Source of the DNA: Pseudorhodoferax sp032153935
GTDB taxonomy: Bacteria; Pseudomonadota; Gammaproteobacteria; Burkholderiales; Burkholderiaceae_C
Length of the DNA: 64,000 nt
Assembly: GCF_964253035.1 (NCBI RefSeq)
Contig: NZ_CAXUQL020000001.1
Location: 6,386,001 to 6,450,000 of the forward strand
Direction of reading: 5' to 3'
The position numbers were made by a program, and so were the translations under genes. Below the pieces are notes generated by a model. That model worked only from the letters and a program-made list of their open reading frames with translations, had not been told where the DNA came from and ran no database searches. The first letter of the stretch is position 1. Each line of letters opens with the position of its first letter. Shown piece by piece: positions 17,181 through 26,176 of the stretch.

Positions 17181-18056
17181 TCAGGCGGCGGCCTGCGCCG
17201 CATCGATGAAGGCACGCACGGGCTCCAGTTGCGACGCCACGTTGAGCGCTGGCGCATGGCCGCAATCTGGCACCTCGATCACCTGCAGGCATCCTGCCGC
17301 CCCAGGGCCGCGCCCGCGCATCGCAGCCACCGTCTCGGGCAGCACCAGGTCCGACTGCGCGCCCCGCAGGCACAGCACGGGTGCCACGACGGCATCGTAG
17401 GCATCCCACAGCAGGTAGTCGTCGGGATGGTCCACGAACTGCCCGACCATGGCCGGGTCGTAGTGTGGCGTGACGCGGCCGTCGGGCAGACGCCTGGTGG
17501 ACGTTTCCGTCAGTCGGCGCCATTGCGCATCGCTGAGCCAGCCATAGGGCGCGTAGGCCTGGCGGAAGAAGGCCTCCAGTTCCGTCACGCGCGCGAACGT
17601 CGGCGGCTGGCCCGCGTACGCGCGGATGCGCGTGATGGCGGCGTCGGCCAGCTGCGGCGCGTTGTCGTTGAGCACCAGGCTCCGGACGCGTGCGCGCATG
17701 TCCGGCACCACCAGCCCGCCGGCACAGGCCATGCCGATGGCGCCACCCATCGACGTGCCGACCCAGTGCGCCTGCCCGATGCCCAGTGCGTCGAACAGTG
17801 CCTCGGCCAGCCGCGCGTAGAACGCGATGCAGTACTCCTCGCGCGGCGCCGGGCTCCACTGGCTCAGGCCACGGCCGATGGTGTCGGGGCAGATCACGCG
17901 GTAGCGATCGGCCAGGTGTGCGGCCAGCTCGTCCATATCGCGGCCGGTGCGCGCCAGGCCATGCCAGGCGACCACGACCGGGGCATCGGCTGCGCCCCAG
18001 GCGGTGTAGTGGATCTCGCGGCCGGCGCAGACCACGTAGTGCGAGCTGGGGGTCAT
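17181..18056 (-). CDS. Alpha/beta hydrolase
   Basis: 291 residues from ATG 18054-18056 (MTPSSHYVVCAGREIHYTAW). Oxyanion loop VVAWHGLARTGRDMDELA, strand CPDTIGRGLSQW, nucleophile elbow HWVGTSMGGAIGMAC with the catalytic serine near residue 105, and histidine in EVPDCGHAPAL near residue 270. It lies directly downstream of the 3-hydroxybutyrate-oligomer hydrolase (8 bp gap) on the same strand, so a role in short-ester or hydroxyalkanoate metabolism is plausible but not proven. Confidence 0.85.
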   Translation of the reverse strand: MTPSSHYVVCAGREIHYTAWGAADAPVVVAWHGLARTGRDMDELAAHLADRYRVICPDTIGRGLSQWSPAPREEYCIAFYARLAEALFDALGIGQAHWVGTSMGGAIGMACAGGLVVPDMRARVRSLVLNDNAPQLADAAITRIRAYAGQPPTFARVTELEAFFRQAYAPYGWLSDAQWRRLTETSTRRLPDGRVTPHYDPAMVGQFVDHPDDYLLWDAYDAVVAPVLCLRGAQSDLVLPETVAAMRGRGPGAAGCLQVIEVPDCGHAPALNVASQLEPVRAFIDAAQAAA

Positions 18057-18064
18057 GGCGGAAC

Positions 18065-20191
18065 TCAGTCGGGAATGGTCAGCACGCCGGCGGCGTAGTC
18101 GATGCGGTCGGCGGCGCCCGGTGTGGCGGCGATGGCGGGCACGTTGGCCGCCGTGATGGCCGGCGCGGCGCCCGGCGTGCCGCCGCGCGGCACGGTCCGC
18201 ACCACCTGGCTGGGCGGCAGTGCCGTGCCGTTGCGCAGGTTCGCCCAGACCGCGTCCAGCGCGTGGTTCAGGTAGACGTGCAGCGGGATGTAGCGGCTGT
18301 CGTAGCCGGGCAGCACGGCGGGCAGGCCGATGAAGCTGTCGAAGTGCTGGGCGTTGGTGACCTCGATGTAGCTGAGCTTGCTGGCCGCGCCCTCCACCTT
18401 GCGGTTCAGCGCCACGTAGGGCCGCGAGGTGTGCGACACCGGCAGCAGCGCATCGTCGCGGCCGTGCACGATCACGGCGGGCTTGCCGCGCAGGTTGCCA
18501 TTGCGGCGTGTTTCGTCCACGCCGGTCTTCAGGCGCTGCGCCCAGGCGTCGTTGCCTTCGACCAGGTTGCGCAGGCACAGGGCGCCGTCCAGGTTCATGT
18601 CGAAGCTGCCAGTGGACGGCGAGCGCGAGAACACGTCACGCGCCGCACCACCGACCGCGTTCTCGTTGACCAGCTGCGCCATCCCCACCTGCGGAGGCAC
18701 GCCATTGCCGGTGGCAAACATGGTGGCCACGACGGCCGCGCTGAGCGCCTCCGGAACCCCCGTCGCACCGGTGCCGGCGTAGCCATAGCCGCACAGCCGA
18801 TCCCGCACGCTGGCACGCGACAGTCCGTTGGCAAAGGCCACCGAAACGGCAGGCGCCACTTCAAAGGCCGCAAGAGATGGATGCAGCACCTGAGCCTCGC
18901 GCTCCCAGCCATAGCCGAGAAGCTTGGCCAGCGCCTCCTCCGCCTGGGATGCCACGTCATTTGCCGTCAGCAGCCCCTTGGCCTTGAGCGACGCACAGCG
19001 GCCCGCCGCCGGGATTCCAAAGAAGCCGGTGTATGTCGTTTGGTACGGCGCCCCGGCCAGGCTGGGCGCCAGCGAAGCACAGGACTGGAACACCTGCGCA
19101 TAGGTCGTGAAATCGATCAGCGTCTTTGCGCTGACCGGCACGGCCGTGGCGCCGCGCCGGATGCTCACGCCCGGGTCGGCAGGCAACTCGACGGCCGGCT
19201 CGGACACCGCCACTGCGTCGATCCAGCCCGCGTCGTCCAGCTCGGCCGCAGCCAGCGCAGCACCGCCCCCGTTGGAGATGCTGGACGCGATCACCAGCGT
19301 GTTGCCGCGCGTGAAGGTCTGCCGCCGCGTGCCGTCGGCCGCCCGCTCGCCCAGCCGCTCGTTGAGCACATAGAACGCGAACTGCACGGCTTGCAGCGTG
19401 AAGCGGCCCCAGTCCTTCTCGGGGTTCTGCTGCGAGTGCGCATGCTTGAACGCGAAGCGGTTGGGCGTGGCCGCGTTGAAGGCCGCCCGCTCGCTGTCCG
19501 TGAGCACGGCGCGGAACGCGGCCGAGGTCCCGGCCGCAGCCGACGCCGCGCGCGTGCCGTCGATCAGCGGCACCGTGTCGTTCTGCAGATCGTGCGGCGC
19601 CGCGCCCGTTCCCTTGTCGGTGTAAGCCACGGCGCAGCCGCGCTTGAGCGCCCACTCGCCGGCCGAGATCGCGCCATAGACGCCGCGCGAGCCCGAGGAG
19701 GTGGCGGTCACGATGCAGGCCTGCTTCGCATCGAAGCTGTTCGGCACCTGCACCATCAGCGTCACGTTGCGCCGGCCCGTACCGTCGTCGCTGTAGGCGA
19801 TGTACTCCCCGCCGGCCACCTTGCCCTCGCCCAGCGAGGCCGTGCCGTCCAGCGCCACGTTGGGACCGTAGAGCACGCCGTAGCCGCCTGCGGCCGTCAT
19901 GTCCAGCAGCGCGCGGTAGTTGTTGTAGATGGCGCTGCGGCGCAGCTCATCGGCCCGGGGCGCGGTGGCGTTGGCATAGACGGGTGCGGCGCCCGCCAGG
20001 CCGGTCTTGCCCAGGCCGGCGGTCAGCAGGTCGTCCTGGCTGCCGTCGTACTCCAGCATGGTCACCGTGCCGATGAAATCGGGCTTGGTGTTGGCCTGGG
20101 GGCCGTCGTCGCCGCCGCAGCCTGCCAACAGGGTCGCCGCCGCGACGGCCACAGCACAGAGCGGCATCCGCCGCAGCTTCTCGCATCGCAT
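18065..20191 (-). CDS. D-(-)-3-hydroxybutyrate oligomer hydrolase (lipoprotein)
   Basis: 708 residues from ATG 20189-20191, preceded by AGAGGAGA, a strong ribosome-binding site. The N terminus is a lipoprotein signal (AAATLLAGCGGDD). The body matches the 3HBOH family (PF10605) which cleaves 3-hydroxybutyrate dimers and oligomers from polyhydroxybutyrate breakdown. Seen motifs: SSGSRGVYGAISAGEWALKR near residue 160; SSISNGGGAALAAAELD near 300, containing the lipase-box-like serine; and VIVHGRDDALLPVSHTSRPY near 590, typical of the acidic-residue strand and substrate loop. Lipidation suggests a periplasmic or outer-membrane position. Confidence 0.88.
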   Translation of the reverse strand: MRCEKLRRMPLCAVAVAAATLLAGCGGDDGPQANTKPDFIGTVTMLEYDGSQDDLLTAGLGKTGLAGAAPVYANATAPRADELRRSAIYNNYRALLDMTAAGGYGVLYGPNVALDGTASLGEGKVAGGEYIAYSDDGTGRRNVTLMVQVPNSFDAKQACIVTATSSGSRGVYGAISAGEWALKRGCAVAYTDKGTGAAPHDLQNDTVPLIDGTRAASAAAGTSAAFRAVLTDSERAAFNAATPNRFAFKHAHSQQNPEKDWGRFTLQAVQFAFYVLNERLGERAADGTRRQTFTRGNTLVIASSISNGGGAALAAAELDDAGWIDAVAVSEPAVELPADPGVSIRRGATAVPVSAKTLIDFTTYAQVFQSCASLAPSLAGAPYQTTYTGFFGIPAAGRCASLKAKGLLTANDVASQAEEALAKLLGYGWEREAQVLHPSLAAFEVAPAVSVAFANGLSRASVRDRLCGYGYAGTGATGVPEALSAAVVATMFATGNGVPPQVGMAQLVNENAVGGAARDVFSRSPSTGSFDMNLDGALCLRNLVEGNDAWAQRLKTGVDETRRNGNLRGKPAVIVHGRDDALLPVSHTSRPYVALNRKVEGAASKLSYIEVTNAQHFDSFIGLPAVLPGYDSRYIPLHVYLNHALDAVWANLRNGTALPPSQVVRTVPRGGTPGAAPAITAANVPAIAATPGAADRIDYAAGVLTIPD

Positions 20192-20216
20192 GTCTGTCTC
20201 CTCTGGTTGAACGAAG

Positions 20217-21284
20217 TCAGCGCCGTGCCAGCGCGCGCGCCCGCAGGCGCCCGACGATGCCGGTGGGAAAGTGGTAGACCGAGAGCACGAACAGCAAGCC
20301 CAGCCACAGCAGCCAGCGGTCCGGCGTGAACACGGCGGCCAGCCAGGGCACGCCGGCAACGGCCTCGTTCGCCAGGCGCAGCAGGTCCTGCAGATAGCTC
20401 TGCGCCACCACGAACAAGGTGGCGCCGATGGCCGCGCCGTAGACGGTGCCCATGCCACCGATCACGACGATCAGCAGGATGTCGACCATGATCTCGAACG
20501 ACAGCGAGGTGTCCGGCCCGTTGTAGCGCAGCCAGATGGCCAGCATGGCGCCGGCCAGCGTGGCGAACAGGGCCGACAGCACGGCCGCGGTCGTGCGGTA
20601 GACCACCACGCGGTAGCCGATGGCCTCGGCGCGGAACTCGTTCTCGCGGATGGCCTGCAGCACCCGGCCGAACGGCGAGTTGACGATGCGCAGCAGCGCC
20701 AGCACCAGCACCACGGCCAGCACGAACAGCCCGTAGTAGCAGAGCAAGCGCCCATCCAGCGAGGCGCCCAGGAAAGGCTCCTCGGCGAACTCGAAGCTCG
20801 GCGAGATCAGCTCGGGCATCTTGAAGGTCAGCCCGTCCTCGCCGCCTGTGAAAGACGAGAGCTGCGAGGCCAGCGTCTGGAAGGCCGAGGCCACGGCCAG
20901 CGTGATCATCGCGAAGAAGATCGCGCGCACGCGCAGCGAGAACAGGCCGATGGCCAGCGACAGCACGAAGGACAGCGCGAGCGCCGCGCCGATGCCCACC
21001 GCGAGCGCATCCCAGCCCGCGCCCATGCGCGAGGACGCGATCGCCACGCCGTAGGCACCGATGCCGAAGAACATGGTGTGGGCGAAGCTCACGATGCCGG
21101 TGTAGCCCAAGAGCAGGTCGAAGCTGGCGACCAGCACCACGAACACCAGCACCTTGGCCGCGACGTTGAGCGCCTTGACGCCCGGGAACAGGAAGGGCGC
21201 GAGGGCCAGACCCAGCAGCAGCGCGACAAGGATCACGGCCAGCACGCGGCTGCGCGGCAGATCGTGCGACAGCAGACGGCTCAT
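20217..21284 (-). CDS. livM: Branched-chain amino acid-type ABC transporter permease LivM
   Basis: 355 residues with about eight to ten membrane helices. The family-specific cytoplasmic loop is GRVLQAIRENEFRAEAIGY near residue 215. Early signature LLLGYTGIVSFAHTMFFGIG near residue 60 is typical of LivM. The ATG (21282-21284) overlaps the livH stop as ATGA. It is last in a five-gene minus-strand operon (binding protein, livG, livF, livH, livM), an order that is common for amide/urea/aromatic-type HAAT transporters too. Confidence 0.93.
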   Translation of the reverse strand: MSRLLSHDLPRSRVLAVILVALLLGLALAPFLFPGVKALNVAAKVLVFVVLVASFDLLLGYTGIVSFAHTMFFGIGAYGVAIASSRMGAGWDALAVGIGAALALSFVLSLAIGLFSLRVRAIFFAMITLAVASAFQTLASQLSSFTGGEDGLTFKMPELISPSFEFAEEPFLGASLDGRLLCYYGLFVLAVVLVLALLRIVNSPFGRVLQAIRENEFRAEAIGYRVVVYRTTAAVLSALFATLAGAMLAIWLRYNGPDTSLSFEIMVDILLIVVIGGMGTVYGAAIGATLFVVAQSYLQDLLRLANEAVAGVPWLAAVFTPDRWLLWLGLLFVLSVYHFPTGIVGRLRARALARR

Positions 21285-22258
21285 ACCTTCACCACCGGAT
21301 AGACGCCCTGCGGCCGCCACATCAACACGGCCACCATCAACGCGATGCTCGCGAACTGCGTGGCCACCGGCAGCACGAAGCCCACGTAGTTCACCAGCAG
21401 CCCCACCAGCAGCGCCCCGATCAACGCGCCCAGCGTGGAGCCCAGGCCCCCGATGATGATGACGATGAAGATCAGCACATTGACCTGCGCGCCCATCTGC
21501 GGGACCAGGTTCTGCTGGAACAGGCCCCACATCACGCCGCCCAGGCCCGCCAGCGCACTGCCGGCCACGAACACGCCGATGAACAGCCGGCCGATGCGGT
21601 AGCCCAGCGACTCGACCATTTCACGGTCCTGCACGCCGGCGCGGATCAGCAAGCCGATCTTGGTGCGCGCCAAGGTCCAGGCAAGCGCCACGAACACCAC
21701 GGCGCCCACGGCCACGGCCAGCAGCCGGTATTTGCTGATGGCGGCCTCGCCGAAGAACAGGGAGCCGCGCAAGGCTTCGGGCAAGGGCAGCGGGATCTGC
21801 GCCGGCCCCCAGACCATCTTGATGAACTCCTCGCCGATGATCATGCCGCCCATGGTGATGAGGATCTGCTTCAAGTGCTGGCCGTAGACCGGCCGCACGA
21901 TGAAGCGCTCGAAGGCCAGGCCGACGGCGGCCGCCACCGCCATGGCCACGAGCATGGCCGGGAACACGGCCACCAGGTTGCGCCAGAGTTCCTGCGAGCC
22001 GGTCCAGTCGCCCATCAGGCCCAGCACGCTGCTGGCGACGAAGGCGCCGATGGCGATGAACAGGCCGTGGCCGAAGTTCAGCACGTCCATGAGGCCGAAC
22101 ACCAGGGTCAGGCCCGAGGCGATGATGAAGACGATCATGCCCATGGCCAGGCCCGCGACCGTGAGCGTGAGCCAGGTCGAAGGCGAGCCGACCAGTGGCA
22201 AGGCCAGCAGCGCGAGCACCGGCACCAGGGCCAGGGGTTTCCAGTCAAAGTTGTTCAT
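21281..22258 (-). CDS. livH: Branched-chain amino acid-type ABC transporter permease LivH
   Basis: 325 residues with about eight membrane helices. LTLVFGLMDVLNFGHGLFIA near residue 50 and IRAGVQDREMVESLGYRIGR near 210 are LivH signatures, the latter being the EAA-like coupling loop to the ATPases. IGGLGSTLGALIGALLVGLL follows near residue 285. Start ATG 22256-22258 overlaps the livF stop (ATGA), and its own stop overlaps livM in the same way, so translation is coupled through the operon. Confidence 0.93.
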   Translation of the reverse strand: MNNFDWKPLALVPVLALLALPLVGSPSTWLTLTVAGLAMGMIVFIIASGLTLVFGLMDVLNFGHGLFIAIGAFVASSVLGLMGDWTGSQELWRNLVAVFPAMLVAMAVAAAVGLAFERFIVRPVYGQHLKQILITMGGMIIGEEFIKMVWGPAQIPLPLPEALRGSLFFGEAAISKYRLLAVAVGAVVFVALAWTLARTKIGLLIRAGVQDREMVESLGYRIGRLFIGVFVAGSALAGLGGVMWGLFQQNLVPQMGAQVNVLIFIVIIIGGLGSTLGALIGALLVGLLVNYVGFVLPVATQFASIALMVAVLMWRPQGVYPVVKV

Positions 22259-22974
22259 ATGGCAAGTCCCAGCAAGGACTGCTGCAAGACCGCGTCGGCC
22301 GAGAACGCGGCCATGCCGCCGGCATGCACGACGCGGCCGTTGTCCATCACGGCCACGGTGTCGCCCAGCCGCCGCGCGAAGTTCAGGTTCTGCTCGACGA
22401 GCAGGATGGTCACACCCTGCCCCTTCAGCTCGGCGAAGGCATCGATCATGTTGTCGATGATGGCCGGCGCCAGGCCCTTGCTGGGCTCGTCCACGATCAG
22501 CAGCTGGCGCGGCTCGACGACGGCGCGCGCCACGGCCAGCATCTGCTTCTGCCCGCCCGACAACTTGCCCGCGGGGTGGTTCCAGAACTTCTCGACCGCC
22601 GGGAACATCTTGAAGATCCACTGCAGCCGCGCCGGGTCCATCTGCTCGGCACGCTTGGCCGCGCGCGCGGCCAGCAGCATGTTCTCCTTGACCGTGAGGT
22701 CCGCGAAGATGCCCATGTTCTCGGGCACATAGGCCACGCCCAGCGCGGCGATCTGCGGCGTATTGGTGGCCGTGATGTCCTGCCCCGCCAGCGCCACCCG
22801 GCCCTGCGACGCATGCCACAGGCCCATGACGGTGCGCAGCGTGGTCGACTTGCCGGCGCCGTTGCGGCCCAGCAGCATGGTGACCTGGCCCTTGGGCACC
22901 ACGAGGTCCACGCCATGCAGGATGTGGTACGCGCCGATGTGCGTGTGCACGTCCTTCAGTTCCAACAGGTTCAT
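22255..22974 (-). CDS. livF: Branched-chain amino acid-type ABC transporter ATPase LivF
   Basis: 239 residues. Walker A LLGRNGAGKSTTLRTVMGL (residue about 33), Q-loop region YVPENMGIFADLTVKENMLL, ABC signature KLSGGQKQMLAVARA, Walker B LLIVDEPSKGLAP and the switch histidine replaced in context by LLVEQNLNFA, as is normal for LivF. Coupled by ATGA overlaps to livG upstream and livH downstream. Confidence 0.94.
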   Translation of the reverse strand: MNLLELKDVHTHIGAYHILHGVDLVVPKGQVTMLLGRNGAGKSTTLRTVMGLWHASQGRVALAGQDITATNTPQIAALGVAYVPENMGIFADLTVKENMLLAARAAKRAEQMDPARLQWIFKMFPAVEKFWNHPAGKLSGGQKQMLAVARAVVEPRQLLIVDEPSKGLAPAIIDNMIDAFAELKGQGVTILLVEQNLNFARRLGDTVAVMDNGRVVHAGGMAAFSADAVLQQSLLGLAI

Positions 22975-23729
22975 GCCCTGGCCACTCCGAGGTAAGCCTC
23001 TTGCACGATCGGCGAGGCGATGACCTCCGCCGGGTCGCCATCGGCCACGAGCTGCCCGTTGTGCAGCACGATGATCCGGTCGGCCAGTTCGCGCACCACG
23101 TCCATCTTGTGCTCCACGAGCAGGATGGTTTTGCTGCGGTCGCGCTTGAGCTTGCGGATCAGGTCCAGGATCACGGGCGCCTCGGCCGCGTTCATGCCGG
23201 CCGTGGGTTCGTCGAACATGAAGACCTGGGGCTCCAGCGCCATCAGCAGCGCTACCTCCAGCTTGCGCTGGTCGCCGTGCGGCAGGCTGGCCACGGTGTC
23301 GTGTTCACGGGCTTTCAACGCCACCTCGGCGAGGATGGCGTCGGCGCGCGCCGTCAGGCCCTGGTGGTCGCTCCAGATGCTCCACAGGTTCAGGCCGCGC
23401 CGGTGCCGCCCTTCCTGCGTGGCCTGCACCGCCAGGCGCACGTTCTCCAGCACCGTGAGGTTGGGAAACAGGTTGGTGAGCTGGAAGGCCCGGCCCAGGC
23501 CCGCGCGCGTGCGTGCCGAGGGCGGCAGGCCCGAGAGTTCGCGGCCATTCAGCGCCACCGTGCCCGCGCTGGCCTTGAGCTGACCAGAGATCAGGTTGAA
23601 GTAGGTGGTCTTGCCCGCGCCGTTGGGGCCGACGATGGCCGTCAGCGTGCCCGGCGCGAAGCTGCAGCTGACGGCATTCACCGCGACGTGTCCGCCGAAG
23701 CGGACCGTCAGGTCTCGGGTTTCCAGCAC
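22971..23729 (-). CDS. livG: Branched-chain amino acid-type ABC transporter ATPase LivG
   Basis: 252 residues. Walker A IVGPNGAGKTTYFNLISG, LivG-specific ARTFQ-like region GLGRAFQLTNLFPNLTVLEN, signature SLPHGDQRKLEVALLMA (LSxGxQ variant), Walker B VFMFDEPTAGMNAAE, and ILLVEHKMDVVRELADRIIV with the switch histidine. It follows the binding-protein gene by 7 bp and overlaps livF by ATGA. Confidence 0.94.
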   Translation of the reverse strand: MLETRDLTVRFGGHVAVNAVSCSFAPGTLTAIVGPNGAGKTTYFNLISGQLKASAGTVALNGRELSGLPPSARTRAGLGRAFQLTNLFPNLTVLENVRLAVQATQEGRHRRGLNLWSIWSDHQGLTARADAILAEVALKAREHDTVASLPHGDQRKLEVALLMALEPQVFMFDEPTAGMNAAEAPVILDLIRKLKRDRSKTILLVEHKMDVVRELADRIIVLHNGQLVADGDPAEVIASPIVQEAYLGVARA

Positions 23730-23736
23730 GCCGCGA

Positions 23737-24933
23737 TCAACGCTTGTTGCGGACCGGAACCTGCATTTCCTCAGGCTTGATCTCGCGCACCAGTTCCGGC
23801 ACGCCCCAGGCGAAGGCCGGGTCCTGCTTGATGCGGAAGTGGTACATGCTCTGCATGGCCTGGTGGTCTTCCTTGCGGAAGGTCATCGTGCCCTTGGGTG
23901 TATCGAAGCTCATGCCCTCCATGGCCGCGATGAGCTTGTTCGTGTTGGTCTCGCCGCCCGTCTTCTTGAGGGCAGTGACCACCGCCATCGCGGCGGAGAA
24001 GCCACCGGCCGTGAAGAAGTCCGGCGGCGTCTTGAACTCCTTGTAGTGGGCCGCGACCATGGCCTCGTTGACCGGGTTCTTGGGCAGGCCGAAGTAGTAG
24101 TAGGTGGCGCCTTCCATGCCCGGGAAGCGCTTGTAGGCCGTCATGGCCGGCAGGATGTTGCCGCCCGTGGCCACCTCGATGCCGAAGCGCTTTTGCAGGT
24201 CGGCGTCGGCCAGCGCGTTGAACGGCGTGGTGGCACCGGCCCAGACCACCCAGACCACCTTGCGGCCCGGCTTGTCCTTGAGCTGGTCGACGATGCGCTG
24301 GATGCCGGCCGTGAAGTCGGTGGTGGTCGGCGGCAGGTATTCCTCGTGGCCGACCTTGGCCTTCTTGACCGCGTCCTTGAAGGCCTTCACGCCATCGCGG
24401 CCGAAGGCCCAGTCCTGCGCCAGCGTGACGATGGTGGTGCCCTCCTTGTCCAGCGCCACGGCGTTGCTGATGGCGTCCTGGCTGGAGTTGCGGCCGGTGC
24501 GGAAGATGTACTTGTTCCACTTGTCGCCCGTGATCGAGTCGGCCACGGCCGGCTCGACGATGAGCACCTTCTTGTACTCCTCGGCCACCGGCAGCATGGC
24601 CAGCGCCACGCCCGATCCCGTGGTGCCCACGGCCAGGTCAGCCTTGTCGTCGGCATAGGCCGTGGCCAGCAGCGACTTGCCCAGGTCGGGCTTGCCCTGG
24701 TCGTCCTTCTCCAGGACCACCAGCTTCTTGCCGTTGACGGCCATGGTGCCGCCCGTGGCGTAGTCCAGGCCCATCATGAAGCCGGTCTGCGTCTGCTTGC
24801 CATAAGCCTCCAGCGCGCCGGTCTTGCCGTAGACGTGGGCGATGCGGATTTCCTTGGACTGGGCGAAGCTCGCGGTGGCGCACAGTGCGAGTGCGGCAAT
24901 GGCTGACAGGCGTGCCAGACGGCGACGGTTCAT
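23737..24933 (-). CDS. ABC transporter substrate-binding protein (LivJ/HAAT type 1 periplasmic fold)
   Basis: 398 residues from ATG 24931-24933; residues 1-25 (MNRRRLARLSAIAALALCAT then ASFAQ) form a Sec signal peptide. The mature protein is a type 1 periplasmic binding fold: IRIAHVYGKTGALEAYGKQT, LVVLEKDDQGKPDLGKSLL, LAVGTTGSGVALAMLPVAEE. The ligand-contacting Asp/Ser patterns of true Leu/Ile/Val binders are not obvious, so the ligand could be a branched-chain amino acid, an amide or an aromatic acid. First gene of the operon; the 25-bp palindrome upstream is a candidate operator. Confidence 0.9.
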   Translation of the reverse strand: MNRRRLARLSAIAALALCATASFAQSKEIRIAHVYGKTGALEAYGKQTQTGFMMGLDYATGGTMAVNGKKLVVLEKDDQGKPDLGKSLLATAYADDKADLAVGTTGSGVALAMLPVAEEYKKVLIVEPAVADSITGDKWNKYIFRTGRNSSQDAISNAVALDKEGTTIVTLAQDWAFGRDGVKAFKDAVKKAKVGHEEYLPPTTTDFTAGIQRIVDQLKDKPGRKVVWVVWAGATTPFNALADADLQKRFGIEVATGGNILPAMTAYKRFPGMEGATYYYFGLPKNPVNEAMVAAHYKEFKTPPDFFTAGGFSAAMAVVTALKKTGGETNTNKLIAAMEGMSFDTPKGTMTFRKEDHQAMQSMYHFRIKQDPAFAWGVPELVREIKPEEMQVPVRNKR

Positions 24934-25054
24934 GGCGTAGTCTCCAAATGTGTGGTGCCTGGAAATTGCACAGTCCATGCCACCCAGAACAATCCTTTTT
25001 TTTCAATGACTTGCAATGTTTCTTTCGTGGCATCAACTGACAATTCAGACAACA

Positions 25055-25079
25055 CAATTGCCTGAATTTCAGACAATTG
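25055..25079. promoter_or_regulatory. 25-bp near-perfect palindrome upstream of the liv operon
   Basis: CAATTG at each end with CTGAA/TTCAG inside: 11 of 12 arm positions match. A further half-site-like TTCAGACAA occurs just upstream (about 25044-25053). It lies 122 bp before the binding-protein ATG, in AT-rich DNA. A nearby hairpin CCGGCC-TGTA-GGCCGG (25121-25136) separates it from the lipoprotein gene. Likely a dimeric regulator's operator (inference). Confidence 0.5.
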
Positions 25080-25220
25080 CACGCCATTTCTACAGGGTTT
25101 TCCTGAGGAATGCGGTGCCACCGGCCTGTAGGCCGGCATCCCGCTCCGGGACTTTGCCGCTGCGGCGGAACTAGCATTCATCCCGCCCTTTCGGGCTGAT
25201 GGAGCTACCAAGGAACCGCC

Positions 25221-25814
25221 ATGCACAACACGCACAACAACCGCTTTCGCACCCTCGCCGGCACCGCCCTGCTGACCGCCTGCAGCCTCGCCTTCGTCGG
25301 CTGCACGACCACCAAACCGGGCACGGCCAGCACGCCTTCGTCGGCGCGACATGCCATCGATGCCGACGTCGACGCGGCCCTGTCCAAGCTCTACAACACC
25401 GTGCCGGGCTCGCGCGAACTCGTGGCGCGCTCGGCCGCCACGCTGGTGTTCCCGTCCGTGATCAGCGCCAGCCTGGGGCTGGGCGCCGAATACGGCCGCG
25501 GCGCATTGCGCGAAGGCAGCCGCACGGTGGGCTACTACAGCACCACGGCCGGCTCGGTCGGCTGGCAGGCCGGCGCCCAGTCGCGCGCCGTGATCTATGT
25601 GTTCAGCACGCGCGATGCGCTGGAGAAGTTCCGCGCCAGCAAGGGCTGGACCGTGGGTGCCGACGCCACCGTGGCCCTGGCCACCGTGGGTGCCAACGGC
25701 CAGATCGACAGCAACACCATCCGCCAGCCCGTGGTCGGCTACGTGCTGACCAATGCCGGCCTGGAAGCCGGCGTGGCACTGCAGGGCGCCAAGATCAGTC
25801 CTGTCATGCCGTGA
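25221..25814 (+). CDS. YSC84/SYLF-domain lipoprotein
   Basis: 197 residues. Lipoprotein signal with lipobox SLAFVGC (Cys about 28). The mature part is a SYLF (YSC84-like) domain: VDAALSKLYNTVPGSRELVA, AATLVFPSVISASLGLGAEY, GYYSTTAGSVGWQAGAQSRA, and a closing GYVLTNAGLEAGVALQGAKI. SYLF proteins bind lipids in eukaryotes; bacterial versions are periplasmic or outer-membrane lipoproteins of unknown job, some stress-induced. AAGGA-type ribosome-binding site at 25210-25214. Transcribed away from the liv operon. Confidence 0.85.
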   Translation: MHNTHNNRFRTLAGTALLTACSLAFVGCTTTKPGTASTPSSARHAIDADVDAALSKLYNTVPGSRELVARSAATLVFPSVISASLGLGAEYGRGALREGSRTVGYYSTTAGSVGWQAGAQSRAVIYVFSTRDALEKFRASKGWTVGADATVALATVGANGQIDSNTIRQPVVGYVLTNAGLEAGVALQGAKISPVMP

Positions 25815-25939
25815 GGCATTGCCCCAGGCTGGCCCATGTCCGCCCGGGGATGCCCCAACTTGGGGCCCAGCGTGCACCATGCGCGCTGACGCGCTGCCAG
25901 CGCTCCTGCGCAAGTCGTTGATTCCATTGAAACAGCGAC

Positions 25940-25955
25940 TGGCACGTCAATTGCA
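25940..25955 (+). promoter_or_regulatory. Sigma-54 (-24/-12) promoter for nirBD
   Basis: The sequence TGGCACGTCAATTGCA fits the RpoN consensus TGGCAC-N5-TTGCW at all defined positions. It lies 222 bp before nirB, with a predicted transcription start near 25967 and a leader of about 210 nt. A GCACCA half-site upstream (near 25874) recalls NtrC boxes but is only half. Nitrogen control of nitrite assimilation by NtrC and RpoN is established in related bacteria. Confidence 0.7.
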
Positions 25956-25966
25956 ACAACTGCCTT

Positions 25967-26176
25967 GCCCCTCGGCGCCGTAGCCGGGGGACAGGGCGGT
26001 TCCATTTCCGCCCGACTCTCCGCCAACGGTGGCGGAACCTCTGCCTGCTGGCAGCCCGACCGGGCTGCGCGCAGGCGGTGTTCCATCCAACCGGCGGAGC
26101 GCACAAGCGCCACCCGCCAGGGCTGGCCGAAGCGCTACCTGCGCCGCGACCCGTCCGCAGCCAGGAGCGCAAGCGC
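25967..26176 (+). other. Long GC-rich nirB leader with hairpins
   Basis: About 210 bases between the predicted transcription start and nirB. Several stems are visible, including CCGCC-AACGG-TGGCGG and CAGCCC-GACC-GGGCTG. Nitrate/nitrite leader antitermination by ANTAR proteins (NasT) is known in other proteobacteria, but I cannot confirm the paired hexaloop motif. No gene seen. Confidence 0.35.
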
